A stretch of DNA of 64,000 nucleotides from Leifsonia xyli subsp. xyli str. CTCB07 (GTDB lineage Bacteria > Actinomycetota > Actinomycetes > Actinomycetales > Microbacteriaceae): assembly GCF_000007665.1 (NCBI RefSeq), contig NC_006087.1, positions 1,612,001 through 1,676,000 on the forward strand. The letters run 5' to 3'. Positions 17,201 through 26,956 of this stretch are shown piece after piece. The notes under the pieces were generated by a model. The model did not search any database, was not told where the DNA came from, and worked only from the letters and a program-made list of their open reading frames with translations. Numbering within the stretch: position 1 is the stretch's first letter; each line of letters opens with the position of its first letter. The position numbers and the translations under genes are program-made.

Positions 17201-17539
17201 ATGGGCAAGCTCATTTACGCGGGAACCCTGGAGATCGGCTTCGAGGACCGCGTCCTCGCGCACCTCCAGATCGTGATCGGACTGAAGCTGCGCCGCAAGG
17301 AGGGCTTCTTCTCCTGGCGGGACGAGCAGAGCGTCGGCGACGGCCGGAGCGCCATCTGGGTCGACCCGGCCATCCCGCTGCTCTTCCGGTACAGCGGAGG
17401 CCGGCAGCCCAGCATCAACAAAGCCTGGCTCGAGGCCCTCACCGTGTCGTCGAACAGCGCGCAGGGTCTCCAGCTCACCGAAGAGATCGGGACGCTGGGA
17501 GCCGACGAAGTCAACGCGGACCCCCCTACCGGACGCTGA
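17201..17539 (+). CDS. DUF7882-type small protein, unknown function
   Basis: A 112-residue protein beginning MGKLIYAGTLEIGFEDRVLA, followed by LAHLQIVIGLKLRRKEGFF, SVGDGRSAIWVDP and the closing LTVSSNSAQGLQL. From memory this pattern belongs to a family nearly restricted to Microbacteriaceae and often misnamed ATP-dependent DNA ligase; it has no ligase motif. No signal peptide or membrane helix is seen. ATG 17201 is preferred to the in-frame codon at 17195 because the family starts MGKLIY. It is transcribed alone. Confidence 0.75.
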   Translation: MGKLIYAGTLEIGFEDRVLAHLQIVIGLKLRRKEGFFSWRDEQSVGDGRSAIWVDPAIPLLFRYSGGRQPSINKAWLEALTVSSNSAQGLQLTEEIGTLGADEVNADPPTGR

Positions 17540-17612
17540 CGCCGGCGGCCTTGAACCGCCGCGCGATTAAGCCTAGTGTTGGGCGAAATCATGGCAGGAA
17601 GCGAGGCACGCC

Positions 17613-17798
17613 ATGACCGCAGGAGCAGAAGAGCCGGTCCCGGCCGCAGCGATGGCGGAGCCGTCCGCCTCCCCCGCTGACGCCGCACCGCACACTCACG
17701 CCGCACCCGGCGCGGAACAGGCGGCGCCCGGGGAGCGGCCTGGCGACATCCCGTTCGACCAGGCCGCGGCCGAGCACGAGAATCCCGCCCTCGGCTGA
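17613..17798 (+). CDS. Small acidic disordered protein (putative)
   Basis: A possible 61-residue protein rich in Ala, Pro, Glu and Gly, with no predicted fold. ATG 17613 follows an AGGAAGCGAGG ribosome-site-like stretch eight bases upstream, which is the main support. Nothing similar is recognised. It lies in the 320-bp gap between the DUF7882-type gene and the convergent sigma factor. It may be non-coding. Confidence 0.4.
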   Translation: MTAGAEEPVPAAAMAEPSASPADAAPHTHAAPGAEQAAPGERPGDIPFDQAAAEHENPALG

Positions 17799-17860
17799 CC
17801 GCCGCGCAGAAGCGACGCCGGACGCCGGCACAGCACCCGGGGCCTGCTCTTCCACGCGGG

Positions 17861-18772
17861 TCACCGCAGGTATTCGAGCAGTTCCGGGGAGCGCAACCGC
17901 TTCAGGCTGCGGGTCTCCAGCTGACGGACGCGCTCGCGGGTGATGCCGTAGACTGCGCCAACCTCGTCCAGAGTCATCGGCTTGCGCCCGTCGAGGCCGA
18001 AGCGCATACGCACCACTTTGGCGTCGCGCAGCGGCAGCTCACGCAGGCGCTCCTCCAGGTCCCGGTGACGGAACTCGACCTCGACGCGCTCGGAGGGGCC
18101 GGGGGCGTCGCCGTCCTCGATGAGATCGCCGAGTTCGGCGCCCTCGTTCTCCCCGACCGGGACAGCGAGCGAAACGGTCTCCGAATCGCTCATCTGCAGC
18201 TTGTGGACTTCAGCCGGGGTCAGGCTGGCGGCATCCGCGATCTCTTCCAGGGTGGGCGTCCGGCCCAGCTCGCCGCCGAGGTCGCGGCGAATGCGGTCCA
18301 GCTTGTCGATCTTCTCCACGGTGTGAACGGGGATGCGGATCACACGAGCCGTGTCGGCGATGCCACGCAGGATGGACTGACGAATCCACCAGGTCGCATA
18401 AGTGGAGAACTTGTTCCCAGTGCGGTAGTCGAACTTCTCGACCGCGCGCACCAGGCCCAGGTTGCCCTCCTGGATGAGGTCCATCACGGCCAGCCCGCGT
18501 CCGGCGTAGCGTTTCGCGATGCTGACGACCAGGCGCAGATTGGCCTCGATGAACCGCTCGAAAGCGCGCTTGCCGTCGTCGGAGAGAACGTGCAGTTCGC
18601 GCTTCTCCCGAGGAGAGAGCCCCGGCCGTGTGGCGAGACGCTCCCCCGCGAGGACGCCGACTTCGATCCGCTTGGCGAGCGAGACCTCATCTTCCGCGGT
18701 CAGCAGCCATGTCCGTCCAATCGAATTGAGGTAGTCGCGGACCGGATCATTCGTCACTTCGAGCACCGTCAT
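17861..18772 (-). CDS. RNA polymerase sigma factor, group 2 (SigB/HrdB-like)
   Basis: A 303-residue sigma-70 family factor. Region 1.2 starts [20 protein letters not shown]. Region 2 has [20 protein letters not shown] and [14 protein letters not shown] (core binding and -10 recognition). Region 4 has [20 protein letters not shown], the -35 recognition helix. It lacks the long acidic N-terminus of the essential primary sigma, so it is a group-2, primary-like alternative factor. ATG 18772 follows a GGGGTGA ribosome site; GTG 18787 is an alternative adding five residues. Its regulon is not visible here. Confidence 0.9.
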   Translation of the reverse strand: MTVLEVTNDPVRDYLNSIGRTWLLTAEDEVSLAKRIEVGVLAGERLATRPGLSPREKRELHVLSDDGKRAFERFIEANLRLVVSIAKRYAGRGLAVMDLIQEGNLGLVRAVEKFDYRTGNKFSTYATWWIRQSILRGIADTARVIRIPVHTVEKIDKLDRIRRDLGGELGRTPTLEEIADAASLTPAEVHKLQMSDSETVSLAVPVGENEGAELGDLIEDGDAPGPSERVEVEFRHRDLEERLRELPLRDAKVVRMRFGLDGRKPMTLDEVGAVYGITRERVRQLETRSLKRLRSPELLEYLR

Positions 18773-18978
18773 CGTGTCACCCCTCACGTCGTACAGCAGT
18801 CTTCTGCCCCGATTCGTTTATCAACGGTAAGCAGATCGCCTCGCGTCCCGACAAGGGGTTGACAGGTGACTGGAGGCTCGCTAACCGAGCACCTCCCGCA
18901 GAGCCGATTCCGGCATCCGGCGACATCCACACCTCCGCCCCGGCAGGGGGATGACGAGGGAACGGATGCGCAACCGGG

Positions 18979-19857
18979 TCATGCGAGCTTCCTCGCCTTC
19001 TTCGCGGAGGCCGTGGCCGCGTTCTTCCCGGCCGGCGCCTTCTCGGCGGCCGGGAACGCCGACGCTGCCTTCCCCCCGCTGCGCTCGACGCTGCGCTGGA
19101 GGGCCTCCATCAGGTCGATGACCGCGCCGCCGCCCGCCGGGGCGGCTCCCTCGCCGAACGTCTCGGCGACGTCCACGCTCTCGCCCTGCTCGATCTTCGC
19201 GGCGATGAGCTTCCGCAGTTCCTCCTGGTACTCGTCCGCGAACGTCTCCGGCTGGAAGTCGCCCGCGAAGCTCTCCATCAGCGCCGACGAGAGAGCCAGC
19301 TCGCGCTCGGTGATCGGCGGGACCGTCTCCAGCGACGGGAACGCTGCCGCCCTGATCTCGTCGTGCCAGAGCAGCGTCTGCAGCACGAGGAGATTCCCAC
19401 GGACGCGGAGCGCGCCCAGGCGGGTCTTCTGCCGGAGTGCGACGGTGACGATCGCGGTGCGGCACCCGTCCTCGAGCGTCGTCCGCAGCAGCGCATAGGC
19501 TTTGACCGAGCGGGAGTCAGGCTCCAGATAGTAGCTGCGATCGAACGTGAGCGGGTCGAGCTGCTCGTCTGGCACGAACTCCACCACGTCGATCTCCCGG
19601 CTGCGCTCCGCGGGGAGCGATGCCAGGTCCTCCGGCGTGAGAACGACCATCCGCTCGCCGTCGTCGTACGCCCTGGCGATGTCCTCGTACGGGATGACCT
19701 TCCCGTCGATCTCGCACCGCCGCTGATACCGGATGCGCCCACCGTCAGCGGCGTGTAGCGGTTGAAGGGGGACATCGTGGTCCTCCGTCGCGCTGTAGAC
19801 CTTCACCGGCACATTGACCAGCCCGAAGGTGATGGCGCCTGTCCAAATGGCCCTCAT
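18979..19857 (-). CDS. ku: Ku DNA end-binding protein
   Basis: A 292-residue bacterial Ku, the ring-forming protein that binds double-strand breaks and recruits LigD. It starts MRAIWTGAITFGLVNVPVKV, the family hallmark, followed by GGRIRYQRRCEIDGKVIPYE and VEFVPDEQLDP. The C-terminus is a Lys/Ala-rich tail (about residues 260-292) typical of actinobacterial Ku and thought to aid DNA binding. The reading frame is complete. ATG 19857 is chosen; ATG 19866 would add three residues. It is divergent from ligD, which is broken. Confidence 0.93.
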   Translation of the reverse strand: MRAIWTGAITFGLVNVPVKVYSATEDHDVPLQPLHAADGGRIRYQRRCEIDGKVIPYEDIARAYDDGERMVVLTPEDLASLPAERSREIDVVEFVPDEQLDPLTFDRSYYLEPDSRSVKAYALLRTTLEDGCRTAIVTVALRQKTRLGALRVRGNLLVLQTLLWHDEIRAAAFPSLETVPPITERELALSSALMESFAGDFQPETFADEYQEELRKLIAAKIEQGESVDVAETFGEGAAPAGGGAVIDLMEALQRSVERSGGKAASAFPAAEKAPAGKNAATASAKKARKLA

Positions 19858-19920
19858 TGCGAACATGGTGGCCGCGAATCCGGCGATTATCAACGGGCAA
19901 TCGGAGGGTACCGTGAGCGT

Positions 19921-22285
19921 ATGGCCGCCGAGGACACCGAGACCGTCTCGATCGACGGTCGCCGGCTGACGCTCACCAACCTCGAAAAAGTACTGTACCC
20001 CGAGACCGGGACCACGAAAGCCGATGTCATCGGGTACTACAACGCCATCGCCGAGGCGATGATCCCACACGTCCGCGACCGCATCGCGACCCGCAAGCGC
20101 TGGGTGCATGGGACCGGGACGCCGCAGCGTTCCGGTGAGGCGTTCTTCCAGAAGAACCTGGACGCGAGATCCACGCCGTCCTGGGTGGCCCAGCGGACGA
20201 TCGCGCACAAGGCAAGCCAGAACATCTACCCGCTGGCGAACGACCGGGCCACCCTCGTCTGGCTCGCGCAGATCGCCGCACTCGAGCTGCATGTGCCACA
20301 GTGGCGGGTGGGCCGCGGAGACCAGAGGCAAAACCCGGACCGTCTCGTGCTCGACCTCGACCCGGGCGAGGGCGTCACCCTCGCCGACTGCGCCGAAGTC
20401 GCGCGTCTGGCGCGCGCCATCCTGGCCGGCATGGGGCTCGATCCGTTCCCGGTGACCAGCGGATCGAAGGGCATTCACCTGTACGCGCCGCTGGACGGAT
20501 CGCAGACGAGCGAGCGGATCTCGGCGGTGGCGCACGAGCTGGCGCGAGCGCTGGAGGCCGACCATCCCGACCTCGTCGTGAGCGGCATGAAGAGAGCGCT
20601 GCGGGCCGGCAAGGTGTTCGTGGACTGGAGCCAGAACAACGGCGCGAAGACGACGATCGCCCGTACTCGCTGCGCGGACGCTTCCGGCCCACGGTCGCAG
20701 CGCCGCGCACCTGGCGCGAACTCGCGTCGAAAGAGCTGCGGCAGCTCGACTACACGGAGGTGCTGGCGCGCGTGCGGCGGCACGGCGACCCGCTCGCGCG
20801 TCTGTCGGACGGGGACGCCACCGCAGCGGGCTCCGACCGCCTCCGCGCCTACCGGTCGATGCGGAATGCGGCCAAGACGCCCGAGCCGGTCCCCGAGGCT
20901 CGTCCGGACGCGGCGGACGGCCGCTCGTTCGTCATCCAGGAGCACCACGCCCGCCGGCTGCACTGGGACTTCCGCCTTCAGCGCGCCAGTGTGCTCGTCA
21001 GCTGGGCGCTGCCGAAGGGCCCGACGACCGACCCGCGGCGGAACCACCTCGCCGTGCATGTCGAGGACCACCCGCTCGAGTACGGGACGTTCGCCGGAGA
21101 CATCCCGAAGGGCGAGTACGGGGCTGGGCACGTCAGCATCTGGGACCACGGCTAGTACACACTCGAGAAATGGCGCGACGACGAGGTGATCGCGACGCTC
21201 AGCGGACAGCCCGATGGCGGTCTCGGCGGCGAGCCGCGGACGTTCGCCCTCATCCGGACCGGCCGGGACGGGGAGGGGAACGGGAAGAACTGGCTGATCC
21301 ACCTGATGAAGCGGGAACAGCCGAAGCCGGTCTCCCCCATGCTCGCCACGCTCGGCTCCGCACGCGATGTGCGCGACGAGGCCGAGTGGGCGTTCGAGAT
21401 GAAGTGGGACGGCATCCGCGCCCTGGCCGCCGTCCGTGACGGCCGGCTCCGCCTCACCACCCGGAACGGCAACGACATCACCGGCGCCTATCCGGACCTC
21501 GCCGGGCTCGCCGGACTGGCCGGCGGACACGACCTGATCGTCGACGGCGAGATCGTCGCCCTCAGCGGGCAAGGCCGGCCCGACTTCGGGCTGATCCAGA
21601 CCCGGATGGGCCTGACCCGCCCGCCCGAGGTGGAAGCCGCGGCCCAGCGCGCGCCCGCACACTACTTCGCCTTCGATCTCCTGGAGTTCGACGGCGACGA
21701 CCTGCGCCGTGAGGAGTACGACCTCCACGGTGCGCCCTCGATCGAGCGCTGCGCCCGCCGCCCGGCGACGCCATCCAAGTGCCGTTTGCCTTCGCCGGCG
21801 ACCTGGAGCACGCCATCGCCTCCTCCCGCGAACTCGGCCTCGAAGGGGTGGTGGCCAAACAGCGCGACTCCCCCTATGCCGACGGCCGCCGCTCCCGCAG
21901 CTGGATCAAGATCAAGCACCACAGCACGCAAGAGGTCGTCATCGGCGGCTGGACGTCCGGGACCGGCCGCCGCGCGAACACGCTCGGCGCGCTCCTCCTG
22001 GGCGTCCCGGACGGGGACAGACTTCGCTACGTGGGCAAAGTCGGCACGGGGTTCACCGACAGGACGCTGAACGACCTCGCCGCGCGCCTCGCGTCCCGCC
22101 CGCGCAAGACGTCGCCGCTGGACGGCGTCCCGGCCGCGGACACGCGCGCAGTCCACTGGGTGCGTCCCGACCTCGTCGGCGAAGTCGAGTTCGCGGAGTG
22201 GACGGGCACGGGCCGGCTGCGGCAACCGTCGTGGCGGGGACTGCGCGCGGACAAGAGCGCAGACGAGGTGGTGCGGGAGGGGTGA
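19921..22285 (+). pseudogene. ligD: LigD (polymerase-phosphoesterase-ligase), three lesions
   Basis: An NHEJ ligase of about 788 codons when repaired, broken in three places. The primase/polymerase domain begins at ATG 19921 (TLTNLEKVLYPETGTTKADV) and includes VLDLDPGEG. A one-base deletion near 20652 (ATCGCC-CGTAC, one C short) shifts the frame. The phosphoesterase domain (FVIQEHHARRLHWDFRLQ) then ends at an in-frame TAG at 21153-21155 in the sequence WDHG-stop-YTLEKW. The ligase domain follows, with nucleotidyl-lysine motif EMKWDGIRA. A second one-base deletion between about 21745 and 21780 moves the frame again; the terminal part (EGVVAKQRDSPYADG, SWIKIKHH) continues to TGA 22285. No single fragment contains the complete enzyme. 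Confidence 0.92.
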
Positions 22286-22329
22286 CGGCCACGTCCCGGC
22301 GGGCCGCGCGCAGCAGTAGGATCGTCCTC

Positions 22330-22773
22330 GTGAGCACGCACCTAACCGCACAGACCACGTCCACCGCCGAACCGGCCGTCACCGACGAAGAGCACGGCGG
22401 CCTCGTCCGGAGCCTCAGCGCGAGTCTTCCCACAGCGGTCGGGAACCTGCTGGCGACCCTCGTGGTCCTGGTCACGCTGGCGTTCGCCGTCTGGAGCCTG
22501 ATCGCCACCTGGAGCGGCTACCCGGACTCGGCGCTGCCGCTGTTCCAGACATCCGTCGCGGGCATCGTCGTCGCGCTGAACGCGCTGTACGCACGCGGGA
22601 CCTTCAGCTACGTGATCACGCTGATCGGCGCGATCCTCTGGCTCTGGGTCTCCATCACCCCGTCTGCCCCGTTCTGGCAGGTCGTGATGCAGGCGGCCAC
22701 CATCACCGTCATGCTCGCGGGCGTCGTGTTCTCCACCGTAGCCGTGGCGCTCAGCACGAAGCCGCGCTTCTGA
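22330..22773 (+). CDS. Integral membrane protein, unknown
   Basis: A 147-residue protein with three or four membrane helices: about residues 36-58 (AVGNLLATLVVLVTLAFAVW), 68-85, 90-110 (YVITLIGAILWLWVSI) and 118-140. The first 30 residues are polar and Thr/Glu-rich. No family is recognised. GTG 22330 (VSTHLTAQ) is the probable start because the frame upstream lies inside the ligD remnant. The end abuts the MFS pseudogene. Confidence 0.7.
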   Translation: MSTHLTAQTTSTAEPAVTDEEHGGLVRSLSASLPTAVGNLLATLVVLVTLAFAVWSLIATWSGYPDSALPLFQTSVAGIVVALNALYARGTFSYVITLIGAILWLWVSITPSAPFWQVVMQAATITVMLAGVVFSTVAVALSTKPRF

Positions 22774-24139
22774 AGCCGGAACCCCGACCGAGGGCAGAGC
22801 CCGGAGCCTACCTCCCGGAGGAGCCCGGCGAGACCGCTCTGGCGCACCGCCGGCACTTCGCCGATCTCGCGCCGCTGAGGGAGTCGCCCGTGTTCGCCCG
22901 CCTCTGGCTGGGCGGAGCCATTGCCGGTGTCGGCGGCCAGATGACCATCGTCGCGGTCGGCCTCCACATCTACGAGCTCACGCACTCGACACTCGCCGTC
23001 TCGCTGATCGCTCTGTTCGCGCTGCTCACGATGATCGTGTTCGGCCTCTACGGCGGGGGCTCGCGGACGCCTTCGACCGTCGCAAAGTCGCCCTCGTGAC
23101 CGCGGTCGCGGCCTGGGCGTCCACCGTCGGGATCGCGATCTTCGCCTGGTTCGGCATCCAGGAGGTCTGGCCGTTCTACCTCCTCACCACCATCAACGCG
23201 GTCGCGACGGTGATGATCGGGAGCACTCGGCAGGCCATCACGCCGCGGCTGCTCCCGGCCCTGCTGCTGCCCGTGGCAAGCGCGCTGAACGGCATCAGCA
23301 TGGGCGTCATGGTCACCGTGGGGACCGCCCTCGCCGGCCTCCTGGTCGCGAGCGTCGGCATCCCGTGGACCTACACGGTGGATGTTCTGCTCTTCAGCGC
23401 GGCCTTCCTCGGCATCCTCACCCTCCCGCCCATCGTCCCGGAGGGGGAAAGACAGAACGCCGGCCTCGCCTCTGTGCTCGAGGGTCTGCGGTTCCTGCGC
23501 ACAGCGCCGAACCTCGGGATGACATTCGTGCTCGATGCCATCGCCATGACCTTCGGGCAGCCACGCGCCCTCTTCCCCGCCGTCGGCGCGCTGCTCATCG
23601 GCGGCGGACCCGTGACGGTCGGGCTCCTGACCGCCGCCGGCGCGGTGGGGACACTCGTCTCGAGAGTGTTCTCCGGCCGCCTCGGCCAGGTCCGCTGGCA
23701 GGGCCGCGCGGTCGAGCGGGCTATCGTCGCTTACGGCGCCGCCATCCTGGGCTTCGGCATCGTACTGGCCATCGTCGCGCTGACCGGCACGCAGGGTGAG
23801 AACACGTCGATCGTGGAGGCCAACCTCCCCGCCCTGGTCCTCGCTGCCCTGCTGCTCGCGGCCTCGGACGCCGCCGACAATGTGAGCGCGATCTTCCGGA
23901 TGACCATCCTGCAAGCCTCCGCACCGGATGCTATGCGCGGCCGGTTGCAGGGCGTGTTCACGGTCGTCGTGACCGGCGGGCCCCAGCTCGGCGATCTGTA
24001 CATCGGCGTTCTGGCTCTGACCGGCGCACTGTGGTTCCCGCCCCTGCTCGGCGGGCTGGTCATCGCCGTGCTGGTCGCGACCGTCGTGCGCGCGCAGCGC
24101 GGGTTCCGCAGCTACGACGCGCTGCGGCCGACACCGTGA
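22770..24139 (+). pseudogene. MFS transporter, frameshifted
   Basis: A major-facilitator transporter split by one deletion. The first frame carries FADLAPLRESPVFARLWLGG and TIVAVGLHIYELTHSTLAV and reaches LFGLYGG-type sequence near 23055. There a missing base in the run GGCGGGGGCTC shifts out of frame and the original frame ends at 23099. The rest continues in the next frame from about 23060 (DAFDRRKVALVTAVAAWAST) through about ten more helices to TGA at 24137-24139. The N-terminus is also uncertain: no good ATG or GTG is seen before GTG 22890, so the start may be lost. Such 12-helix carriers resemble EntS/macrolide-type exporters. Likely non-functional. Confidence 0.85.
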
Positions 24140-24193
24140 CGAGCGGACGCCGGTCAGCGCACGGATGCGCCGACGGCCGCGTGCAAACCCGGG

Positions 24194-24856
24194 TCAGCGC
24201 CGCAGAGCCTTCTGCGCCAGCCGGTTCCCGAGGAACTGCGCCAGCTGCACAAGCACCACGATCGTCAGCACCGCGACCCAGGTGACCACCCAGTTGTAGC
24301 GCTGGTAACCGTACTGGATGGCGAAGTCCCCGAGTCCGCCGCCGCCCAGACTGCCCGCCACAGCCGACAGATCCACGATCGCAACGAAGACGAAGGTGTA
24401 GCCCAGGATGAGCGGCCCCAGCGCTTCGGGGATCAGCAGCGTCGCGATGATCCGCCACGGGCCGGACCCCATCGCCCGCGCCGCATCGATCACGCCGGGG
24501 TCGATGGTCACGAGGTTCTGCTCCACGATCCGGGAGATCCCGAACGTCGCCGCGATCGTCATCGGGAAGATCGCCGCGGGCGTCCCCAGGAAAGTCCCGA
24601 GCACCAGCTGTGTGAGCGGCGCGACGGCCGTCATGAAGATGATGAACGGGATCGGCCGGACGAAATTGACCACGATGTTGAGCGTGGTCGACAGCCACCG
24701 TTTCGCCAGCAGCCCGCCGGGCCGGGTGGTGTACAGCAGGACGCCGAGCGCGAGGCCCAGCACACCGCCGAGCAGAAGCGTCGCCGCGACCATCCACAGG
24801 GTCTGGACGATAGCGGTCCCGTAGACCGGCAGCAGCATCGTCCAGCCGTCGTTCAC
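24194..24856 (-). CDS. metI: Methionine ABC transporter permease
   Basis: A 220-residue permease of the MetI family with five membrane helices. The EAA-type cytoplasmic loop is DAARAMGSGPWRIIATLLIP (about residues 123-142), where the ATPase docks. NFVRPIPFIIFMTAVAPL and GGGGLGDFAIQYGYQRY are typical MetI sequences. It forms the D-methionine/L-methionine importer with MetN and MetQ. ATG 24856 overlaps the metN stop by 4 bp. Intact. Confidence 0.93.
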   Translation of the reverse strand: MNDGWTMLLPVYGTAIVQTLWMVAATLLLGGVLGLALGVLLYTTRPGGLLAKRWLSTTLNIVVNFVRPIPFIIFMTAVAPLTQLVLGTFLGTPAAIFPMTIAATFGISRIVEQNLVTIDPGVIDAARAMGSGPWRIIATLLIPEALGPLILGYTFVFVAIVDLSAVAGSLGGGGLGDFAIQYGYQRYNWVVTWVAVLTIVVLVQLAQFLGNRLAQKALRR

Positions 24857-25875
24857 GCCGCCACCTCCTCGATCTCGGTAGCGCCGCGGAGGTCGGCGAT
24901 CAGGGCGTCCACATCGGCGGGCTCGCCGATCAGCTCGAGCGTGAGGCTGCCGAACGAGCGGCCTTGCAGAGCGGAGATCCCGCCGTAGACGATCTCGAAC
25001 CGCACACAGTGCCGGCCCACCGCATCGGAGAGCACCGAGCCGAGCCGGCCGTCGTCCTGGATGCGCGCCGACACGATCCGGCCGGAATGTTTGCCGCGCA
25101 GACGTTCCACATCCGCCGCCCCGGGCTGGTTACGGAGCACGGTGCCGACGAAACGCCGAGCGGTCGTCGTCTGCGGGTTCGAGAACACCTCGAACACTGT
25201 TCCGGTTTCGATGACGCGCCCCGCCTCGAGGACCGCCACACGGTCCGCGATCGAGCGGACCACCTCCATCTCATGCGTGATTACAACGATCGTCACGCCC
25301 AGTTCCGCGTTCACCCGCTTCAGCAGGGCGAGCACATCCGCCGTCGTCTCCGGATCGAGCGAACTAGTCGCCTCGTCGGCGAGCAGAATGCCGGGGTTCG
25401 TCGCCAGCGCGCGGGCGATCCCAACGCGCTGCTTCTGGCCGCCCGAGAGCTGTTCGGGGTAGGCCCACGCCTTCTCCGTCAGCCCGACGAACGCGAGCAG
25501 TTCGGCCACGCGCTGCTTGCGCTTGTCCGCCGGCCAGCCCGCGATCTTCAGCGGATAGGCGATGTTGCCGAACACCGTGCGGGAGCGGAACAGATTGAAC
25601 TGCTGGAAGATCATCCCGATGCCCGCCCGAACACCGCACAGTTCGCGCTCGCGCAGAGCGGTGAGGTCACGGCCGTCCACGACCACGGAGCCGGAGGAGG
25701 GATGTTCGAGGGCGTTGATGAGCCGCACCAGCGTGCTCTTCCCGGCCCCCGAATACCCGATGATGCAAAAGATCTCCCCGCGGTCGATCGTCAGATCGAG
25801 ACCGTCCAGCGCGGCGGGCGTGTCACCGGAACCGAAGCTCTTGGTGACGCCGCGGAACTCGATATGTGCCGCCAC
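24853..25875 (-). CDS. metN: Methionine ABC transporter ATPase
   Basis: A 340-residue ABC ATPase. Walker A is GYSGAGKST (about residues 39-47), the signature is LSGGQKQR (about 143) and Walker B is GILLADEAT (about 161). The C-terminal NIL domain (about residues 265-335; RFEIVYGGISALQGRSFGSL) is the methionine-sensing module that inhibits transport when internal methionine is high. Start GTG 25875 lies 4 bp after metQ's stop. With metI and metQ it makes a complete importer, significant because metE and metF in this window are broken. Confidence 0.95.
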   Translation of the reverse strand: MAAHIEFRGVTKSFGSGDTPAALDGLDLTIDRGEIFCIIGYSGAGKSTLVRLINALEHPSSGSVVVDGRDLTALRERELCGVRAGIGMIFQQFNLFRSRTVFGNIAYPLKIAGWPADKRKQRVAELLAFVGLTEKAWAYPEQLSGGQKQRVGIARALATNPGILLADEATSSLDPETTADVLALLKRVNAELGVTIVVITHEMEVVRSIADRVAVLEAGRVIETGTVFEVFSNPQTTTARRFVGTVLRNQPGAADVERLRGKHSGRIVSARIQDDGRLGSVLSDAVGRHCVRFEIVYGGISALQGRSFGSLTLELIGEPADVDALIADLRGATEIEEVAA

Positions 25876-25879
25876 GGAG

Positions 25880-26836
25880 CTACTTCGCCGCCTCGATGGA
25901 CCTCTTGAGCCGGTCGAGGATCGCGATGAGCTGCGATTGCGGCTTCTCCGCGATGACAGCGGTGTTCTTCGACTCAGCGAGCACTGCGTCCTGCACCGCC
26001 TTGGTGTGGTACAGCTCGGCGACCTTGAGGTAGGTCTTGTTGTCCTTGTCCGCGGCGCGGGCGACGAACGCGTTGATGTACGGCTCGGCGGCCTCGCTCG
26101 TGGGGTCGTCCTGGAAGAGTGCCTTCTTGGAGTCGAGGCCCGCCGTGAGGGCGAAGTTGTTGTTGACGATCGCGGCAGCGGCCGAATCCAGCGCCGGGGC
26201 GGTCTGGGCGGCGTCCACCGGCGTCACCGTGACCGTGGAAACAGTGGCGTCGATGTCCGCCGGCGTCGCGAGCGCGCTGCCGCCGCCCTTCAGGGTGAGC
26301 AGGCCGGCGTCCTGCAGCACGAGGAGCGCCCGCGCCTGGTTGGTCGGGTCGTTCGGGATGGCGATCTCGCTGCCCCGCGGAATGGCGTCCACTGAGGCGT
26401 ACTTCTTCGAGTACAGCGGGAGCGGCACGACCAGCGTGGACGCGAGCGGGACGAGGTTCTGGGCGGACTGCACATCGTAGTTCGCGAGGAACTGCAGGTG
26501 CTGGAAGAGGTTCAGATCGAGCTGGCCGTTCGCGAGCGCCGGGTTCGCCTGCGTGTAGTCGCGGAACCCGACCACCTGGAGGTCGATGCCGTTCTCTGCG
26601 GCCTTCTTCTTCAGGATGGGCCAGTACGGAGCCGCCTGCTCGGTCGTGCCGATCCTCACCGTCACCGTCGAGCCCGCCGGGTTGGAGGAGCCGGCCAGGT
26701 TGACGACGACGAGCACGACGGCCACGATCGCCGCGACGACGGCGATGCCGGCCCCGACGAACCAGCCGGTCTTCGAGCCCTTCGGCTTCTCCGGAAGCGC
26801 GGGCAGCGTCGGAACGGGCGGGGTGGCGTCGGGCAT
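25880..26836 (-). CDS. metQ: Methionine-binding protein of ABC importer
   Basis: A 318-residue NlpA/MetQ-family substrate-binding protein. The N-terminus is a 20-residue Pro-rich cytosolic leader then one strong membrane helix (about residues 25-50, VGAGIAVVAAIVAVVLVVV). No lipobox cysteine follows, so it appears anchored by an uncleaved helix rather than lipidated. The binding domain starts VRIGTTEQAAPYWPILKKKA and includes DLNLFQHLQFLANY and IAIPNDPTNQARAL, typical of MetQ. ATG 26836 begins the leader. It is the first gene of metQNI. Confidence 0.92.
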   Translation of the reverse strand: MPDATPPVPTLPALPEKPKGSKTGWFVGAGIAVVAAIVAVVLVVVNLAGSSNPAGSTVTVRIGTTEQAAPYWPILKKKAAENGIDLQVVGFRDYTQANPALANGQLDLNLFQHLQFLANYDVQSAQNLVPLASTLVVPLPLYSKKYASVDAIPRGSEIAIPNDPTNQARALLVLQDAGLLTLKGGGSALATPADIDATVSTVTVTPVDAAQTAPALDSAAAAIVNNNFALTAGLDSKKALFQDDPTSEAAEPYINAFVARAADKDNKTYLKVAELYHTKAVQDAVLAESKNTAVIAEKPQSQLIAILDRLKRSIEAAK

Positions 26837-26956
26837 GGCTGTGCCTCTCTCGTGAAGGGGTGAGGGATGCCGGCGTGCGGTTGGCGGCCCTTCGAGCTTC
26901 CCAAGACGGAGAGAGGTGGTCAAGACGGGTTCCGAAATGTGACGATGAGGGGCCTG
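26837..26956. promoter_or_regulatory. metQNI leader region
   Basis: A 120-bp spacer between the helicase pseudogene and metQ. On the minus strand it contains CCTCTCTC about 60 bases before a matching GAGAGAGG close to the metQ start (26845-26855 against 26910-26917), so an RNA stem could form in the leader. I compared it by eye with SAM-I and SAM-IV consensus cores and found no convincing match. Regulation by methionine is plausible but not shown. Confidence 0.35.

Noticed and set aside
26837..26956. SAM riboswitch before metQ
   Set aside because: A GAGAGAGG inverted repeat and a GCCGCCAACC string are suggestive but the conserved SAM-I/IV core order is not present.
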